Part shown: positions 7,699 through 16,286 of the stretch, in pieces
Layout of the letters: the number at the start of each line of letters is the position of its first letter
How positions within the stretch are numbered: position 1 is the first letter of the stretch
From: CAWEDP01 sp963807925
GTDB taxonomy: Bacteria > Acidobacteriota > Vicinamibacteria > Vicinamibacterales > CAVVIG01
Assembly (NCBI GenBank): GCA_963807925.1
Contig: CAWEDP010000001.1
Location: 496,001-560,000 of the forward strand
Length of the DNA stretch: 64,000 bases
Direction of reading: 5' to 3'
Notes under the pieces: generated by a model
Database searches by the model: none
Told to the model about the DNA's origin: nothing
Seen by the model: only the letters and a program-made list of their open reading frames with translations
Made by a program: the position numbers and the translations under genes

Positions 7699-10465
7699 CC
7701 TTCGCCTGCCATTCGAGGACGACCTGGCAGGAGTCGGTCAGGAGTCTGCCGACCCGCAGCCGGCCGATGCCGCGTCGCGCGCGTTTGCGACTGACCCCGG
7801 CGAAAACGTCGTGCTCGAGGCGTCGGCGGGCACGGGGAAGACGCGGGTCCTCGTCGACCGCTACGTGAACCTGCTCAGGGCCGGTGTCGATCCCGCGCAC
7901 ATCCTGGCGATCACGTTCACCCGCAAGGCCGCGGCCGAAATGCGGCAGCGAATCCTCGAGCGCCTGAAGGACGCCAGCCGGACGTCCCAGATCGACGCGG
8001 CGCTCTGGCGCGATCTGCACAGCCGCCTCGGCGACATCGCCGTGTCGACCATCGACGCCTTCTGCCTCGGCCTCCTCCGCGAGTTTCCGCTCGAAGCTGA
8101 CATCGACCCCGCCTTCGAACTGGCCGACGAGACCGAAATCCCGCGGCTCCTGGAGGCGTCGCTGGACCGCGCGCTGCGCATCTGCCGGGGGCTGGCCAGG
8201 GAGGACGACGATGTCGGCCTCGTCTTCGCGCAGCTCGGTGAGCGGCGGCTGCGGTCGGGTCTGGCGGCGCTCGTCGACCGGCGGCTCGTCGCGCCGGGTG
8301 TCCTGCGGCGGTACCTCGCCGGCGGCCCCCGGGATCTCACGGCGGCAAGCGCCTGCCGCGCCGCGTCGGATCGGCTCGCCGATCTCTTCGCGTCGTGTCC
8401 CGGCGGCACCGATGGGTTCCTGCAGTCGGGACCGACGCGGCATCGGCAGTTCGCCATGCTGGCCGCGGACATCGCGGCCCTTCGGACCGTCCCGGCCGAT
8501 TTCAGCGCACGGGCGGATCAGGCGGCGTTCCGGGCGTTCGTGGATCGGCTGCGCGCGTACTTCCTCACGCAGGACGGGAATCCCAGGGGCGAGCGGTTCG
8601 CGGGAACCGGGTTCACCGCCGAGGATTGCGAGTCGGCCGGTGCGTGGAAGCGTCACCGCGAGCGCGCGGCCGCGCTCGCGCCGCTCGTGGCGGACGCGGT
8701 CCACGGCTTTCGGCGGGATCTCAACGTGGTCCTGTCGCGCGGCGTCTGGCGGATGTTCGCGATCGCGGTTTCGGAGTATCAGCAGACGCTCGAGGCGCGC
8801 GCCGTTCTCGACTTTTCGGGCGTCCTGGAGCGCGCGGTCGGCCTGCTCAGGCAGATGGACGAGTTCGCACGCAGCCGCTACAAGCTGGAGGCGCGGTACC
8901 ATCACGTGCTGCTCGACGAGTTCCAGGACACGAGCCGTGCGCAGTGGGAGCTCGTCGAACAACTGGTCCGCAGCTGGGGTGAAGGGCTCGGCGCCTCGTC
9001 CGACGCCCTGCCGCCGTCCATCTTCATCGTCGGCGACCGCAAGCAGTCGATTTACGGGTTCCGCGATGCCGACGTGGCACTGCTCGACGAAGCCGTCCGT
9101 TTCGTCGGCGCCCTGCGGGGGACCGCTGCGCGCCGCGCGATTTCCGTCAGCTTCCGGGCGACCCCGCCGCTCCTCGCCTTCGTCAACGACGTGTTTGCGG
9201 CCGCGCTAGCGGGATCGCCGGACGTGCCCGATCGCGACTACGCGTTCAGATACGGAGCCGACGACCGCTTCCCGGTGGCGCAGGACGACTTCCGGCCGTC
9301 GGACACCGCGCTCGGGCTGGTGACCGGAGACTCGGTTCGATCGGCTGCCGACGCCGTTGCCGGAGAAATCGTCGAGCTGATCGCACGATCGACGGTTCGC
9401 GACAAGACCACGGGACTTGCCCGGGGGGTGCGCCCGGCGGACATCGCCATCCTGTTTCGCTCGCGCGACAGCCACCAGGAGTTCGAGGCGGCCCTGCAGA
9501 GGCGCGGGGTACCGACCTACGTGTACAAAGGACTTGGCTTTTTCGACGCGGACGAAATTCAGGACGCCGTCTCGACGCTCGGTTACCTGGCGCAGCCGAC
9601 ATCCGACCTGCGCGCGGCGGCGTTCCTTCGCTCGCGCGTGGTCAGGGTGTCGGATCGAGCGATGGTCTGCCTGGCCCCCGGCTTTGCCGCGACGCTCCTG
9701 GAGGGCCCCCCCGATGACACCCTGCGGTTGCTGTCGGCCGAAGACGCCGCCGTCCTTCGCCGGACGCGCGGCGCTGTCGCACGATGGCTGGCGCTGGTCG
9801 ACCGCACGACGCCGGCCGAGCTCATCGATCGCGTGCTGCGCGAGTCGGCATATTACGTCGAGATTCGCGGGCCGCGCCGGCTGCAGGCGCGCGAAAACCT
9901 CAAGAAGCTCCGCGGACTGATCCGGCGCATTCAGAACCGGGGGTATGCAACCCTGGCGCGAATTGCCGATCACCTGGAGCAGCTGGCGATCGGCGACGAA
10001 TCCAATGCCGCGATCGATGCCGTCGATGCCGTCAACCTGATGACCGTCCATGCGGCCAAAGGGCTCGAGTTCCCGGTTGTATTCGTCGCGAATCTCGGCC
10101 GCGGCACCGGCGGCGTCCGGGCGCCCATCCGCATCGCGACGTCGAGCGGCGGGGTCCCGTCTGTCGCCGTCGCCGACTTTCAGTCCGAGGCGGACGAAGA
10201 GATGCAGGCCAGGGATCGCGAGGAGAGCAGGCGGCTGCTGTACGTCGCGCTGACGCGGGCCCGTGAGCGCCTCTATCTTGCCGCGACCGTCGCAGGCGGG
10301 ACCTGCCGGATGGGGCGCGGCAGTCTCGGTGACGTCCTGCCGCCGAGCTTCCCTGCCTTGTTCGCGCAAGCCGCCGCGGCGCCGCTCGCCGTGGACGCGA
10401 TTGTGTGGACCGGTCCGTCCGGACGGCTACACGCGTTCAGAACCGTTCGACCCGGAGCGATGTGA
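7691..10465 (+). CDS. addA: AddA-type UvrD helicase without the C-terminal nuclease
   Basis: The 924-residue protein has all superfamily 1A helicase motifs in order: Walker A ASAGTGKT at 44-51, ITFTRKAAAEMR, Walker B LLDEFQDTS, GDRKQSIYGFRDAD, VNLMTVHAAKGLEFP and RLLYVALTRARERLYL. It ends about 55 residues after the last motif. Canonical AddA is near 1200 residues and carries a RecB-like nuclease there; no PD-(D/E)XK motif is visible here. The complex would then have one helicase (AddA) and one nuclease (AddB). The stop overlaps the start of the DUF488 gene (ATGTGA), so all three genes are coupled. Confidence 0.9.
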   Translation: MSDLRLPFEDDLAGVGQESADPQPADAASRAFATDPGENVVLEASAGTGKTRVLVDRYVNLLRAGVDPAHILAITFTRKAAAEMRQRILERLKDASRTSQIDAALWRDLHSRLGDIAVSTIDAFCLGLLREFPLEADIDPAFELADETEIPRLLEASLDRALRICRGLAREDDDVGLVFAQLGERRLRSGLAALVDRRLVAPGVLRRYLAGGPRDLTAASACRAASDRLADLFASCPGGTDGFLQSGPTRHRQFAMLAADIAALRTVPADFSARADQAAFRAFVDRLRAYFLTQDGNPRGERFAGTGFTAEDCESAGAWKRHRERAAALAPLVADAVHGFRRDLNVVLSRGVWRMFAIAVSEYQQTLEARAVLDFSGVLERAVGLLRQMDEFARSRYKLEARYHHVLLDEFQDTSRAQWELVEQLVRSWGEGLGASSDALPPSIFIVGDRKQSIYGFRDADVALLDEAVRFVGALRGTAARRAISVSFRATPPLLAFVNDVFAAALAGSPDVPDRDYAFRYGADDRFPVAQDDFRPSDTALGLVTGDSVRSAADAVAGEIVELIARSTVRDKTTGLARGVRPADIAILFRSRDSHQEFEAALQRRGVPTYVYKGLGFFDADEIQDAVSTLGYLAQPTSDLRAAAFLRSRVVRVSDRAMVCLAPGFAATLLEGPPDDTLRLLSAEDAAVLRRTRGAVARWLALVDRTTPAELIDRVLRESAYYVEIRGPRRLQARENLKKLRGLIRRIQNRGYATLARIADHLEQLAIGDESNAAIDAVDAVNLMTVHAAKGLEFPVVFVANLGRGTGGVRAPIRIATSSGGVPSVAVADFQSEADEEMQARDREESRRLLYVALTRARERLYLAATVAGGTCRMGRGSLGDVLPPSFPALFAQAAAAPLAVDAIVWTGPSGRLHAFRTVRPGAM

Positions 10466-10997
10466 GCGCCATCTACACCGTCGGCCATTCCACGCGATCG
10501 CTCGACGAGTTCCTGGCGCTCCTCGGGGCGCATCGCATCACGCGTCTTGCCGACATCCGGACCATGCCGCGGTCGCGCCGTCACCCGCACTTCTCGATTG
10601 AGGCTCTCGCCGCGTCCTTGCCCGTGGTGGACGTCCAGGTACCCGACACTGTGCGGGACTGGGGGGACTCCGCAGGCCGAGGGCCGGGTCAATCAATTCG
10701 GCCTGGCGTCATCCCTCGTTTCGTGGATACGCCGACTACATGCAGACGGCGGCATTCGAGACGGCGCTCGACGATTTCCTGGAGTTCGCGACCGACGGAC
10801 GAACCGTGATGATGTGCGCCGAGGGCGTCTGGTGGCGGTGCCACCGGCAGCTGGTCGCCGACGCACTGGTCGCGCGGGGCGTCGAGGTGCGACACATTCT
10901 GGCGCCGGGCTCGGCGCCGCTGCACACGTTGACGCCGTTCAGCCGCGTCGAGGGTGGGAAGGTGACCTACCCGGCAGTTTACGATGCTGAACGGTAG
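10462..10997 (+). pseudogene. DUF488 protein, one frameshift near 10640
   Basis: The GTG at 10462 overlaps the addA stop. The N-terminal half reads IYTVGHSTRSLDEFLALL and RLADIRTMPRSRRHPHF, a clear DUF488 start. Around 10633-10642 the frame shifts; the rest (LGGLRRPRAG, WRHPSFRGYADYM, MMCAEGVWWRCHR, HTLTPFSRVEGGKVTYP) continues in another frame to 10997. Adding one base restores a 178-residue protein of normal DUF488 length, with the conserved Cys in MCAE and RCHR. The function of the family is unknown. The break may be a sequencing error. Confidence 0.8.
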
Positions 10998-11164
10998 ATT
11001 GACCCGGCCCACGCGCGCGCGCGGGCTTCGGCCTCCGTCCGCGTGGCGCCGATGAGCACGATCCCATGCTCGGGCTGTTCGGTGCCGGGCCGGACCAGCC
11101 AGGCAATCCAGTGCGGCCCGTGCACGGCGCTTCGAACTTCGAGCGATTCTTCGGCTGAGGCCAT
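10979..11164 (-). CDS. Small hypothetical protein
   Basis: The 61-residue frame reads HGPHWIAWLVRPG, EHGIVLIGATRTEAEARARAW: a short beta hairpin followed by a helix. No known domain is recognised. It converges on the DUF488 gene and overlaps its 3' end by 19 bp. Clean codon use and a plausible small fold favour a real gene, but it has no strong independent support. Confidence 0.45.
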   Translation of the reverse strand: MASAEESLEVRSAVHGPHWIAWLVRPGTEQPEHGIVLIGATRTEAEARARAWAGSIYRSAS

Positions 11165-11229
11165 CGGCCACGACGTTACCAGATTCGGGCGGAAATTGCG
11201 ATTTGCCGCGTCGCGGCCGGCGAATCTCG

Positions 11230-11259
11230 TTGCATGGGCCGGTGTCCATTACATAAAAT
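11230..11259 (+). promoter_or_regulatory. Sigma-70-like promoter for the zinc-ribbon gene
   Basis: TTGCAT at 11230-11235 and TAAAAT at 11254-11259 are separated by 18 bp, in an AT-rich stretch unusual for this sequence. Transcription would begin near 11266, giving a leader of about 40 nt before the GTG at 11308, with a GGTGAGGAG ribosome-binding sequence at about 11294. Confidence 0.5.
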
Positions 11260-11307
11260 CAGGTATTTGTTATCCGTTTCGCCGCCCCTCGGTGGTGAGG
11301 AGTCCCC

Positions 11308-11529
11308 GTGACGTTGACTTGTCCAAACTGCGGCAACGACAGGAACTTCCAGGTCAAGACCCTTCAGATGCACGTCGTGCATCTCGAGGACGGCCGCGTG
11401 GAAGTGTCCGACGAGAGCCGCCCGGCCGTGCTCGAAGTCCTCTGTGACGAATGCGAGTCGGCGCTGAAGTTCGAAGAGTTCGAAGACACCCTGCGCAAAG
11501 AAGTGCTGCTCACGATCGGCGCGCGCTGA
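11308..11529 (+). CDS. Small zinc-ribbon protein
   Basis: The 73-residue protein has two CxxC pairs: CPNC at residues 5-8 and CDEC near 47-50, a standard four-cysteine zinc ribbon. Between them is a short beta segment (NFQVKTLQMHVVHLEDGRVEV). The acidic C-terminus ends LLTIGAR. Such proteins usually mediate protein or nucleic-acid contacts; the partner cannot be inferred. GTG is the start, supported by GGTGAGGAG upstream. Confidence 0.7.
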   Translation: MTLTCPNCGNDRNFQVKTLQMHVVHLEDGRVEVSDESRPAVLEVLCDECESALKFEEFEDTLRKEVLLTIGAR

Positions 11530-11546
11530 ACCGCGGGCGCCGTTCT

Positions 11547-11714
11547 TCAGGTTCCTTCCTCTTCGGCTTCTTCAAAGTAGTCGCAATCGGGACAGACCCA
11601 CTCGCGTGAGCGGTGCGTGCTCGGCGTGGGGTTGCCGGGGACGTGCACGACCACCTGGGTCTCGGTCAGGCGCATGGTCCCCCCGCACAGCGGACATTCG
11701 CGCGCGTCCGGCAT
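11547..11714 (-). CDS. Small zinc-ribbon protein, convergent with its neighbour
   Basis: From the ATG at 11714 the product has 55 residues and reads MPDARECPLCGGTM, ending REWVCPDCDYFEE. CPLC and CPDC form a four-cysteine zinc ribbon separated by about 30 residues. An upstream in-frame ATG at 11735 would add seven residues. The tail is acidic. It faces the 11308 zinc-ribbon gene tail to tail. Function unknown. Confidence 0.6.
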   Translation of the reverse strand: MPDARECPLCGGTMRLTETQVVVHVPGNPTPSTHRSREWVCPDCDYFEEAEEEGT

Positions 11715-11788
11715 GATTCTTGACGACGCTAGCACTCGCGCGCTGTCTTGACAAGGATGGAACCGACTTCTATCGTTAGCGGGTCATC

Positions 11789-12253
11789 GTGAATCGCGAA
11801 CCCTTCCGTCATCTGCCGTTGCGCGCCAAGTGGGAAGGCGTCCGCTCGCAGCCGATGCCGGACTGCTTCGCGGACGAGACGGCCATCGACTTTCCGTCGC
11901 TCGGACAGCTGGTCGAGCGAATGCGCGACGCGTTCCTGCGCGACGAGGTCGCCGGCGACGTCGTCGCCACCGAGGTGCAGCTGTCCACCCTCGAGGCGCG
12001 GCACGGGCTGACCGTGCCGCTGGAGGTGCCGATGCGGCGCACCTGCACGGTGTGCAGCGGGCGCGGGGGCACGTGGCGCGAGCACTGCGATTGCTGCTCC
12101 GGCACGGGCGAGTCGGTGTATCCGCATCACGTGCACGTCTCGGTGCCGCCGGGCGTCCGCAACGGCGCCCGCTTCCGGTTCCGCGTCAGCTCGCCGCACG
12201 CCGCGCCGGTCCGCGTGGAGCTCCGGGTCGCGGTCCGCTCGTCGGCCGCGTGA
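11789..12253 (+). CDS. DnaJ-like zinc-finger protein without a J domain
   Basis: The 154-residue protein has two DnaJ-type cysteine repeats, CTVCSGRG and CDCCSGTG, around residues 86-108. They are followed by a strand-rich end (VYPHHVHVSVPPGVRNGARFRFRV) that matches the client-binding domain of DnaJ. The N-terminal 80 residues contain no HPD J domain, so it cannot stimulate DnaK by the usual route. DnaJ has four such repeats; here two would form one zinc site. The role may be a client-binding adaptor. GTG start at 11789. A membrane protein gene follows after 16 bp. Confidence 0.65.
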   Translation: MNREPFRHLPLRAKWEGVRSQPMPDCFADETAIDFPSLGQLVERMRDAFLRDEVAGDVVATEVQLSTLEARHGLTVPLEVPMRRTCTVCSGRGGTWREHCDCCSGTGESVYPHHVHVSVPPGVRNGARFRFRVSSPHAAPVRVELRVAVRSSAA

Positions 12254-12269
12254 GGCGCCGCCGCAGCCG

Positions 12270-12674
12270 GTGGCTTCCAAGACTTCTCACGTCAATCTCG
12301 CCGGCCTGCTCTTCATCCTCTGGGGCATCCTGACGACGCTCATCGGCGTCTCGACCCTGGCGCTCGGCCTCGGCGCGATTGCCGTGATCACCTCGCCGCG
12401 CCGCAACGACGCGGGCGGTCAGTTCGCCGCCGGCCTGACGGCGGCGACGTTTGCGACGCTCGCGGTCATCGCGCTCATCTGGGGCGTGGCGCACATCCTG
12501 GTCGGCCTGCGGCTGCGCCGGCTGAGCGCGCCCGCGCGGCTGGCGGCCCTCGCGCTCGGATCGATCGATCTGGTCCTGCTTCCCTACGGCACGGCGCTCG
12601 GCGTCTACTCGCTGTGGGTGCTGTTGCACGACGACGGGAAGCGGCTGTTCGAACAGGCGCCTTCGCCCGGTTGA
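12270..12674 (+). CDS. Four-helix membrane protein of unknown function
   Basis: The 134-residue protein has four predicted transmembrane segments: residues 8-37 (LLFILWGILTTLIGVSTLAL), 50-75, 80-96 and 100-118. Short loops are basic, and the C-terminus (LLHDDGKRLFEQ) is probably cytoplasmic. No enzymatic residue stands out. GTG start at 12270, 16 bp after the DnaJ-like gene on the same strand, suggesting an operon. Confidence 0.6.
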   Translation: MASKTSHVNLAGLLFILWGILTTLIGVSTLALGLGAIAVITSPRRNDAGGQFAAGLTAATFATLAVIALIWGVAHILVGLRLRRLSAPARLAALALGSIDLVLLPYGTALGVYSLWVLLHDDGKRLFEQAPSPG

Positions 12675-12687
12675 CGAGCCGGGATCG

Positions 12688-12981
12688 TCAAGGCGCGTCG
12701 ACGGTGCCGGGCGGCGTCCATGGACCGCATCGCGCGATCCGGCGAATCGCCTTCCACCCGCCGCGCACGAGACCGTCGCGCACGATCACGATCTCCGCGT
12801 ACCGGCTGCAGGTGGGCGTGAACCGGCACCGGATCCCGACCCGCGAGGCAAGCGGCGAGAGTGTGTACCGATACGCGTGAATGCCGTCGAGCGCCAGCGA
12901 CTGCGCGTTCAGGGCGACCAGCACAAGCAGCGCGACTGCTCCCAGAAGCGTGAGACGTTTGCGCGACCCGGTGCTTCGCAT
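12688..12981 (-). CDS. yidD: Membrane protein insertion efficiency factor YidD
   Basis: From the ATG at 12981 the product has 97 residues. The family signature is present: YRYTLSPLASRVGIRCRFTP then TCSRYAEIVIVRDG, including the conserved CRFTPTCS motif with its two cysteines, and GWKAIRRIARCGPW. An N-terminal hydrophobic helix (residues 10-28) is longer than in typical YidD of 70-85 residues. YidD assists the YidC insertase at the inner membrane. It usually lies between rnpA and yidC; here it stands apart, downstream of a DUF4870-like gene. Confidence 0.88.
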   Translation of the reverse strand: MRSTGSRKRLTLLGAVALLVLVALNAQSLALDGIHAYRYTLSPLASRVGIRCRFTPTCSRYAEIVIVRDGLVRGGWKAIRRIARCGPWTPPGTVDAP

Positions 12982-13022
12982 GAGGGGATCCGCCACCGGT
13001 GACCCGACGGCCGCGACTCGAG

Positions 13023-13364
13023 TCAGAAACGGTTCGCGTACTCGCTGACTCCCGGAATCACGAGGCGACGGCCGTTCAATCCGTAGACGATCGCGGCGAC
13101 GTGCACGGCCAGGATCCCGATCCAGAGGAAGATCGCGAAGATCGACAGCACGCAGCCGAGACCGAACGTCGCGAGGCTCACCACGCTCGTGACGAGGCCG
13201 AAGAGCGCCAACAGGGCGATCTCGGCAACCATCAGCACGATGCCGTGCTTCGCATGCCACTGCACCTCCGCGTCGGTCCTCTCGACCAGCAGCGGCACCA
13301 GGGCCAGCGGCCACAGATACGCCAGAACGATCATCACCGCCCGGTTGGGCGACGCCTCGGGCAT
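13023..13364 (-). CDS. DUF4870/Tic20-like membrane protein
   Basis: The 113-residue protein has three to four hydrophobic helices with the pattern LAYLWPLALVPLLVER, VQWHAKHGIVLMV, a long middle helix, and IVYGLNGRRLVIPGVSEYANRF. The HAKHG segment between helices 1 and 2 is characteristic of DUF4870-type proteins. No reaction is known. It precedes yidD by 41 bp on the same strand and diverges from mrp, whose promoter lies in the 60-bp gap. Confidence 0.65.
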   Translation of the reverse strand: MPEASPNRAVMIVLAYLWPLALVPLLVERTDAEVQWHAKHGIVLMVAEIALLALFGLVTSVVSLATFGLGCVLSIFAIFLWIGILAVHVAAIVYGLNGRRLVIPGVSEYANRF

Positions 13365-13388
13365 GAATTCGCGCGGAGTGTACCATCC

Positions 13389-13418
13389 TTGTTATTGACG
13401 CACCAAAGCCGATATTCT
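13389..13418 (+). promoter_or_regulatory. Promoter placing the mrp start at the transcript 5' end
   Basis: TTGTTA at 13389-13394 and TATTCT at 13413-13418 are 18 bp apart. The ATG of mrp begins at 13425, only six bases after the -10 element, so the predicted transcript starts at or next to the start codon. That is the layout of a leaderless mRNA. No Shine-Dalgarno lies before the ATG (TTGCCACATGG). Confidence 0.5.
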
Positions 13419-13424
13419 TGCCAC

Positions 13425-14507
13425 ATGGCCGTTTCCCCAGCTGCCGTGCTCGACGCGTTGAAGGTCGTCCGCGATCCCGATCTGCAGAAGGACATCGTCA
13501 CGCTCGGGTTCGTGAAGGACCTTCAGATCGATCGGGCGCGCGTGGCGTTCACGATCGAGCTGACGACGCCTGCATGTCCGGTGAAGGACCAGATGCGCGA
13601 TCAGGCGCGTGCCGCAGTGCTCCAGATCGCCGGCGTGTCGGAGGTGGACGTCCGCATGAGCGCCCGCGTGCGCGAGGCGGTGGGCGGCGACTCGATGCGC
13701 GCGCCGGTTCCGGGAGTCAAGAACGTGATCGCGGTGGGCGCGGGGAAGGGCGGCGTCGGCAAAACCACGGTCGCCGTGAATCTGGCGATCGCGCTCGCCG
13801 AGTGCGGCGGCCACGTGGGACTGCTCGACGCCGACATCTACGGCCCCAACGTGCCGATCATGCTCGGCATGAAGACGCAGCTCACGACCGACGGCCAGAA
13901 GATCGTGCCCGCCGCGAAATTCGGCCTCCAGGTCATCTCGATGGGGTTCCTCACCGAAGACGACGCGCCCATCATCTGGCGGGGCCCGATGCTGCACGGG
14001 GCCATTCAGCAGTTCTTCCGCGAGGTGCGGTGGGTGGATCTGGACTATCTGGTCATCGACATGCCGCCGGGCACCGGTGACGTCGCGCTGAGTCTCAGCC
14101 AGACGGTGCCGGTCGCGGGCGCCGTCGTCGTCACCACGCCGCAGCAGGTGTCGCTCGCCGACAGCCGCCGCGCCGTGGCGATGTACAGGAAGCTCAACAT
14201 CCCGCCGATCGGGATCGTGGAGAACATGAGCTATTTCGTCTGCACCCACTGCCGGCAGGAGGCCGACATCTTCGGCCACGGCGGCGGCGAGCGGATCGCC
14301 GGCGATCTCGACGTGCCGTTCCTCGGGCGGATTCCGATCTATCAGCCGATTCGCGAAGGCAGCGACGCAGGCGTGCCGCTCATGATCGCCGAACCCGAGG
14401 CGCCCGCCGCGCTGGCATTCAGGACCGCCGCCGAGCGGCTGGCCGCGCAGATTTCGGTGGCCAGCTTCAACCGGCCGGCGACCATTCCGCTGACCGTCGT
14501 GAGGTGA
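13425..14507 (+). CDS. Mrp/ApbC-type Fe-S cluster carrier ATPase
   Basis: The 360-residue protein has an N-terminal MIP18/DUF59 domain (residues 1-85, VRDPDLQKDIVTLGFVKD and the conserved CPVKDQ). A P-loop ATPase domain of the Mrp/Nbp35 class follows: deviant Walker A GKGGVGKTT near residue 110, DADIYGPNVP, VIDMPPGTGD and ENMSYFVC. The CTHC pair near residue 270 is the CxxC that binds a bridging Fe-S cluster in the dimer. It should assemble and deliver Fe-S clusters in the cytoplasm, perhaps also to AddB-like enzymes. Confidence 0.92.
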   Translation: MAVSPAAVLDALKVVRDPDLQKDIVTLGFVKDLQIDRARVAFTIELTTPACPVKDQMRDQARAAVLQIAGVSEVDVRMSARVREAVGGDSMRAPVPGVKNVIAVGAGKGGVGKTTVAVNLAIALAECGGHVGLLDADIYGPNVPIMLGMKTQLTTDGQKIVPAAKFGLQVISMGFLTEDDAPIIWRGPMLHGAIQQFFREVRWVDLDYLVIDMPPGTGDVALSLSQTVPVAGAVVVTTPQQVSLADSRRAVAMYRKLNIPPIGIVENMSYFVCTHCRQEADIFGHGGGERIAGDLDVPFLGRIPIYQPIREGSDAGVPLMIAEPEAPAALAFRTAAERLAAQISVASFNRPATIPLTVVR

Positions 14508-14511
14508 AGAC

Positions 14512-14985
14512 ATGAGATCGCCGCTCGTCCCGGTCACCCTGCTCGCGCTCGCCATCGCCGCCGCGGCATGCGGCCGTTCGGCGCCCGCACCGGCCGCGAC
14601 CGCGGGCGGCGAAATGAGCCGGGCCGTCGTCGATCCGTATCTGGCCATCAACGCCGCGCTGGCGTCCGACAGCATGGATGGCGTGACGGCGAATGCCGGG
14701 GCGGTTGCCACCGGCGCCAGCGCCTTTGGCGCACCCGCTGCAGGCATCGACACGGCCGCCGTGCAGCTCGCGTCGGCCACCGGCCTCGACGATGCGCGGG
14801 TGAAGCTCGCGGTGCTGAGCGAGGCGATCGACGGATATATGGGCCGGCAGCTCCTCCACCCGCCGAAGGGCGTCCGCACCGCCTTCTGTCCGATGGTCCT
14901 CAAGCCGTGGATGCAGAAGGACGGAGCGATTCGCAACCCCTACTACGGCAGCCGCATGCTGACCTGCGGCGCCTTCACCAATTGA
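14512..14985 (+). CDS. DUF3347-like periplasmic lipoprotein
   Basis: The 157-residue protein has a lipoprotein signal (IAAAAC, Cys at about residue 20). After an Ala-rich linker comes the segment VVDPYLAINAALASDSMDGV, and near the end AFCPMVLKPWMQKDGAIRN then PYYGSRMLTCG. This FCPM...PYYGxxMLxCG pattern is that of DUF3347-type domains, often attached to copper-efflux periplasmic proteins; the Cys and Met residues could bind metal. It lies 4 bp after mrp and overlaps the TTG start of the next M16 gene. Confidence 0.65.
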   Translation: MRSPLVPVTLLALAIAAAACGRSAPAPAATAGGEMSRAVVDPYLAINAALASDSMDGVTANAGAVATGASAFGAPAAGIDTAAVQLASATGLDDARVKLAVLSEAIDGYMGRQLLHPPKGVRTAFCPMVLKPWMQKDGAIRNPYYGSRMLTCGAFTN

Positions 14986-16286
14986 AGATCCCTTTCTCGA
15001 AGGCGACGCTCGACAACGGACTCGACGTGCTGCTGCACGAGGACCGCTCGTGCCCGATTGTCGCGGTGAACCTCTGGTATCACGTGGGATCGAAGAACGA
15101 GTCGCCGGGCCACACCGGCTTCGCGCACCTGTTCGAGCACCTCATGTTCGAAGGCTCCGCGCACCATGACAAGGGGTACTTCCATCCGCTGCAGGCCGCC
15201 GGCGCGTCGCTGAACGGGTCGACCAATGCCGACCGGACCAACTACTGGGAGCTGGTTCCGACGAGCGCGCTCGAGCTGGCGCTCTGGATGGAGTCGGACC
15301 GCATGGGCTATCTGCTTCCGGCGCTGACGGCGGCCAAGTTCGCGAACCAGCGCGACGTCGTGCTGAACGAGCGGCGGCAGAACTACGAGAACCGACCCTA
15401 CGGCCTCGCGCCGATGGCCATCCTCGCGGCGCTCTTTCCACCGGAGCATCCCTACCATTGGGCGACCATCGGCGAGATCGCCGATCTGCATGCCGTGCGG
15501 CTCGACGAGGTGCACGCGTTCTTCCGCCGCTACTACCATCCGGCGAACGCCTCGCTGGCCATTGCCGGCGACATCGAGGCCGACGCCGCTCTGGCGCTCG
15601 CGCGCGCCTACTTCGGCGACCTCGAGCCGGGTCCGCGGCCCGATCCGGTCGCGGCGAGCGCGTCGCTCGGCGGTGACGTCCGCCTGGTCCTCGAGGATCG
15701 CATCGAGCTGCCCCGCCTGTACATGTCCTGGCTGTCGCCCGCCATGTTCGCCGCCGACGATGCCGAGCTGGACCTGGCGGCCGACCTTCTCGCCAACGGA
15801 AAGACCTCGCGCCTCTACCGCCGGCTCGTGTTCGACGAGCGCGTCGCGACCGATGTCTCGGCCGCGCAGAACTCGCGCGAAATGGCCGGCTTCTTTCAGA
15901 TCACCGCCACCGCGGCGCCGGGGCACGCGCTCGGCGAGATCGAGGCCGCGGTTCTCGAGGAGGTCGCCCGCGTGGCCGCCGCCGGACCGCGCGAGGACGA
16001 GATGGAGCGCGGCCGGGTCCAGGCTGAAGCGCAGTTCGTGTTCCGGCTGCAGTCGGTCGGCGGCTTCGGCGGCAAGTCCGATCAGCTGAACGCGTACAAC
16101 GTGTTGGTCGGCGATCCGGCGTACTTCGAACAGGATCTGGGACGGTATCAGCGGGTGACCGCCGCCTCGCTCCAGCGCGCGGGGGAGGCGTACCTGGCGC
16201 GCGCGCCTCACGTATCGCTGAGCGTCATCCCGCGCGGTCGTCAGAATCTGGCGGTGGCCGATTCGTCGCCCGCCCTGGTGTCGTGA
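14982..16286 (+). CDS. M16 zinc peptidase, catalytic partner of a split pair
   Basis: The TTG at 14982 overlaps the previous stop (TTGA), giving 434 residues. The inverted zinc motif is present as H49-L-F-E52-H53 in GFAHLFEHLMFEG, with the downstream glutamate region LNERRQNYENRPYG. It has the two usual M16 half-domains (1-220 and 230-430). No signal peptide is seen, unlike the fused M16 at 29.8 kb. It probably pairs with the next gene as a PqqF/mitochondrial-processing-like heterodimer that degrades peptides. Confidence 0.88.
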   Translation: MKIPFSKATLDNGLDVLLHEDRSCPIVAVNLWYHVGSKNESPGHTGFAHLFEHLMFEGSAHHDKGYFHPLQAAGASLNGSTNADRTNYWELVPTSALELALWMESDRMGYLLPALTAAKFANQRDVVLNERRQNYENRPYGLAPMAILAALFPPEHPYHWATIGEIADLHAVRLDEVHAFFRRYYHPANASLAIAGDIEADAALALARAYFGDLEPGPRPDPVAASASLGGDVRLVLEDRIELPRLYMSWLSPAMFAADDAELDLAADLLANGKTSRLYRRLVFDERVATDVSAAQNSREMAGFFQITATAAPGHALGEIEAAVLEEVARVAAAGPREDEMERGRVQAEAQFVFRLQSVGGFGGKSDQLNAYNVLVGDPAYFEQDLGRYQRVTAASLQRAGEAYLARAPHVSLSVIPRGRQNLAVADSSPALVS

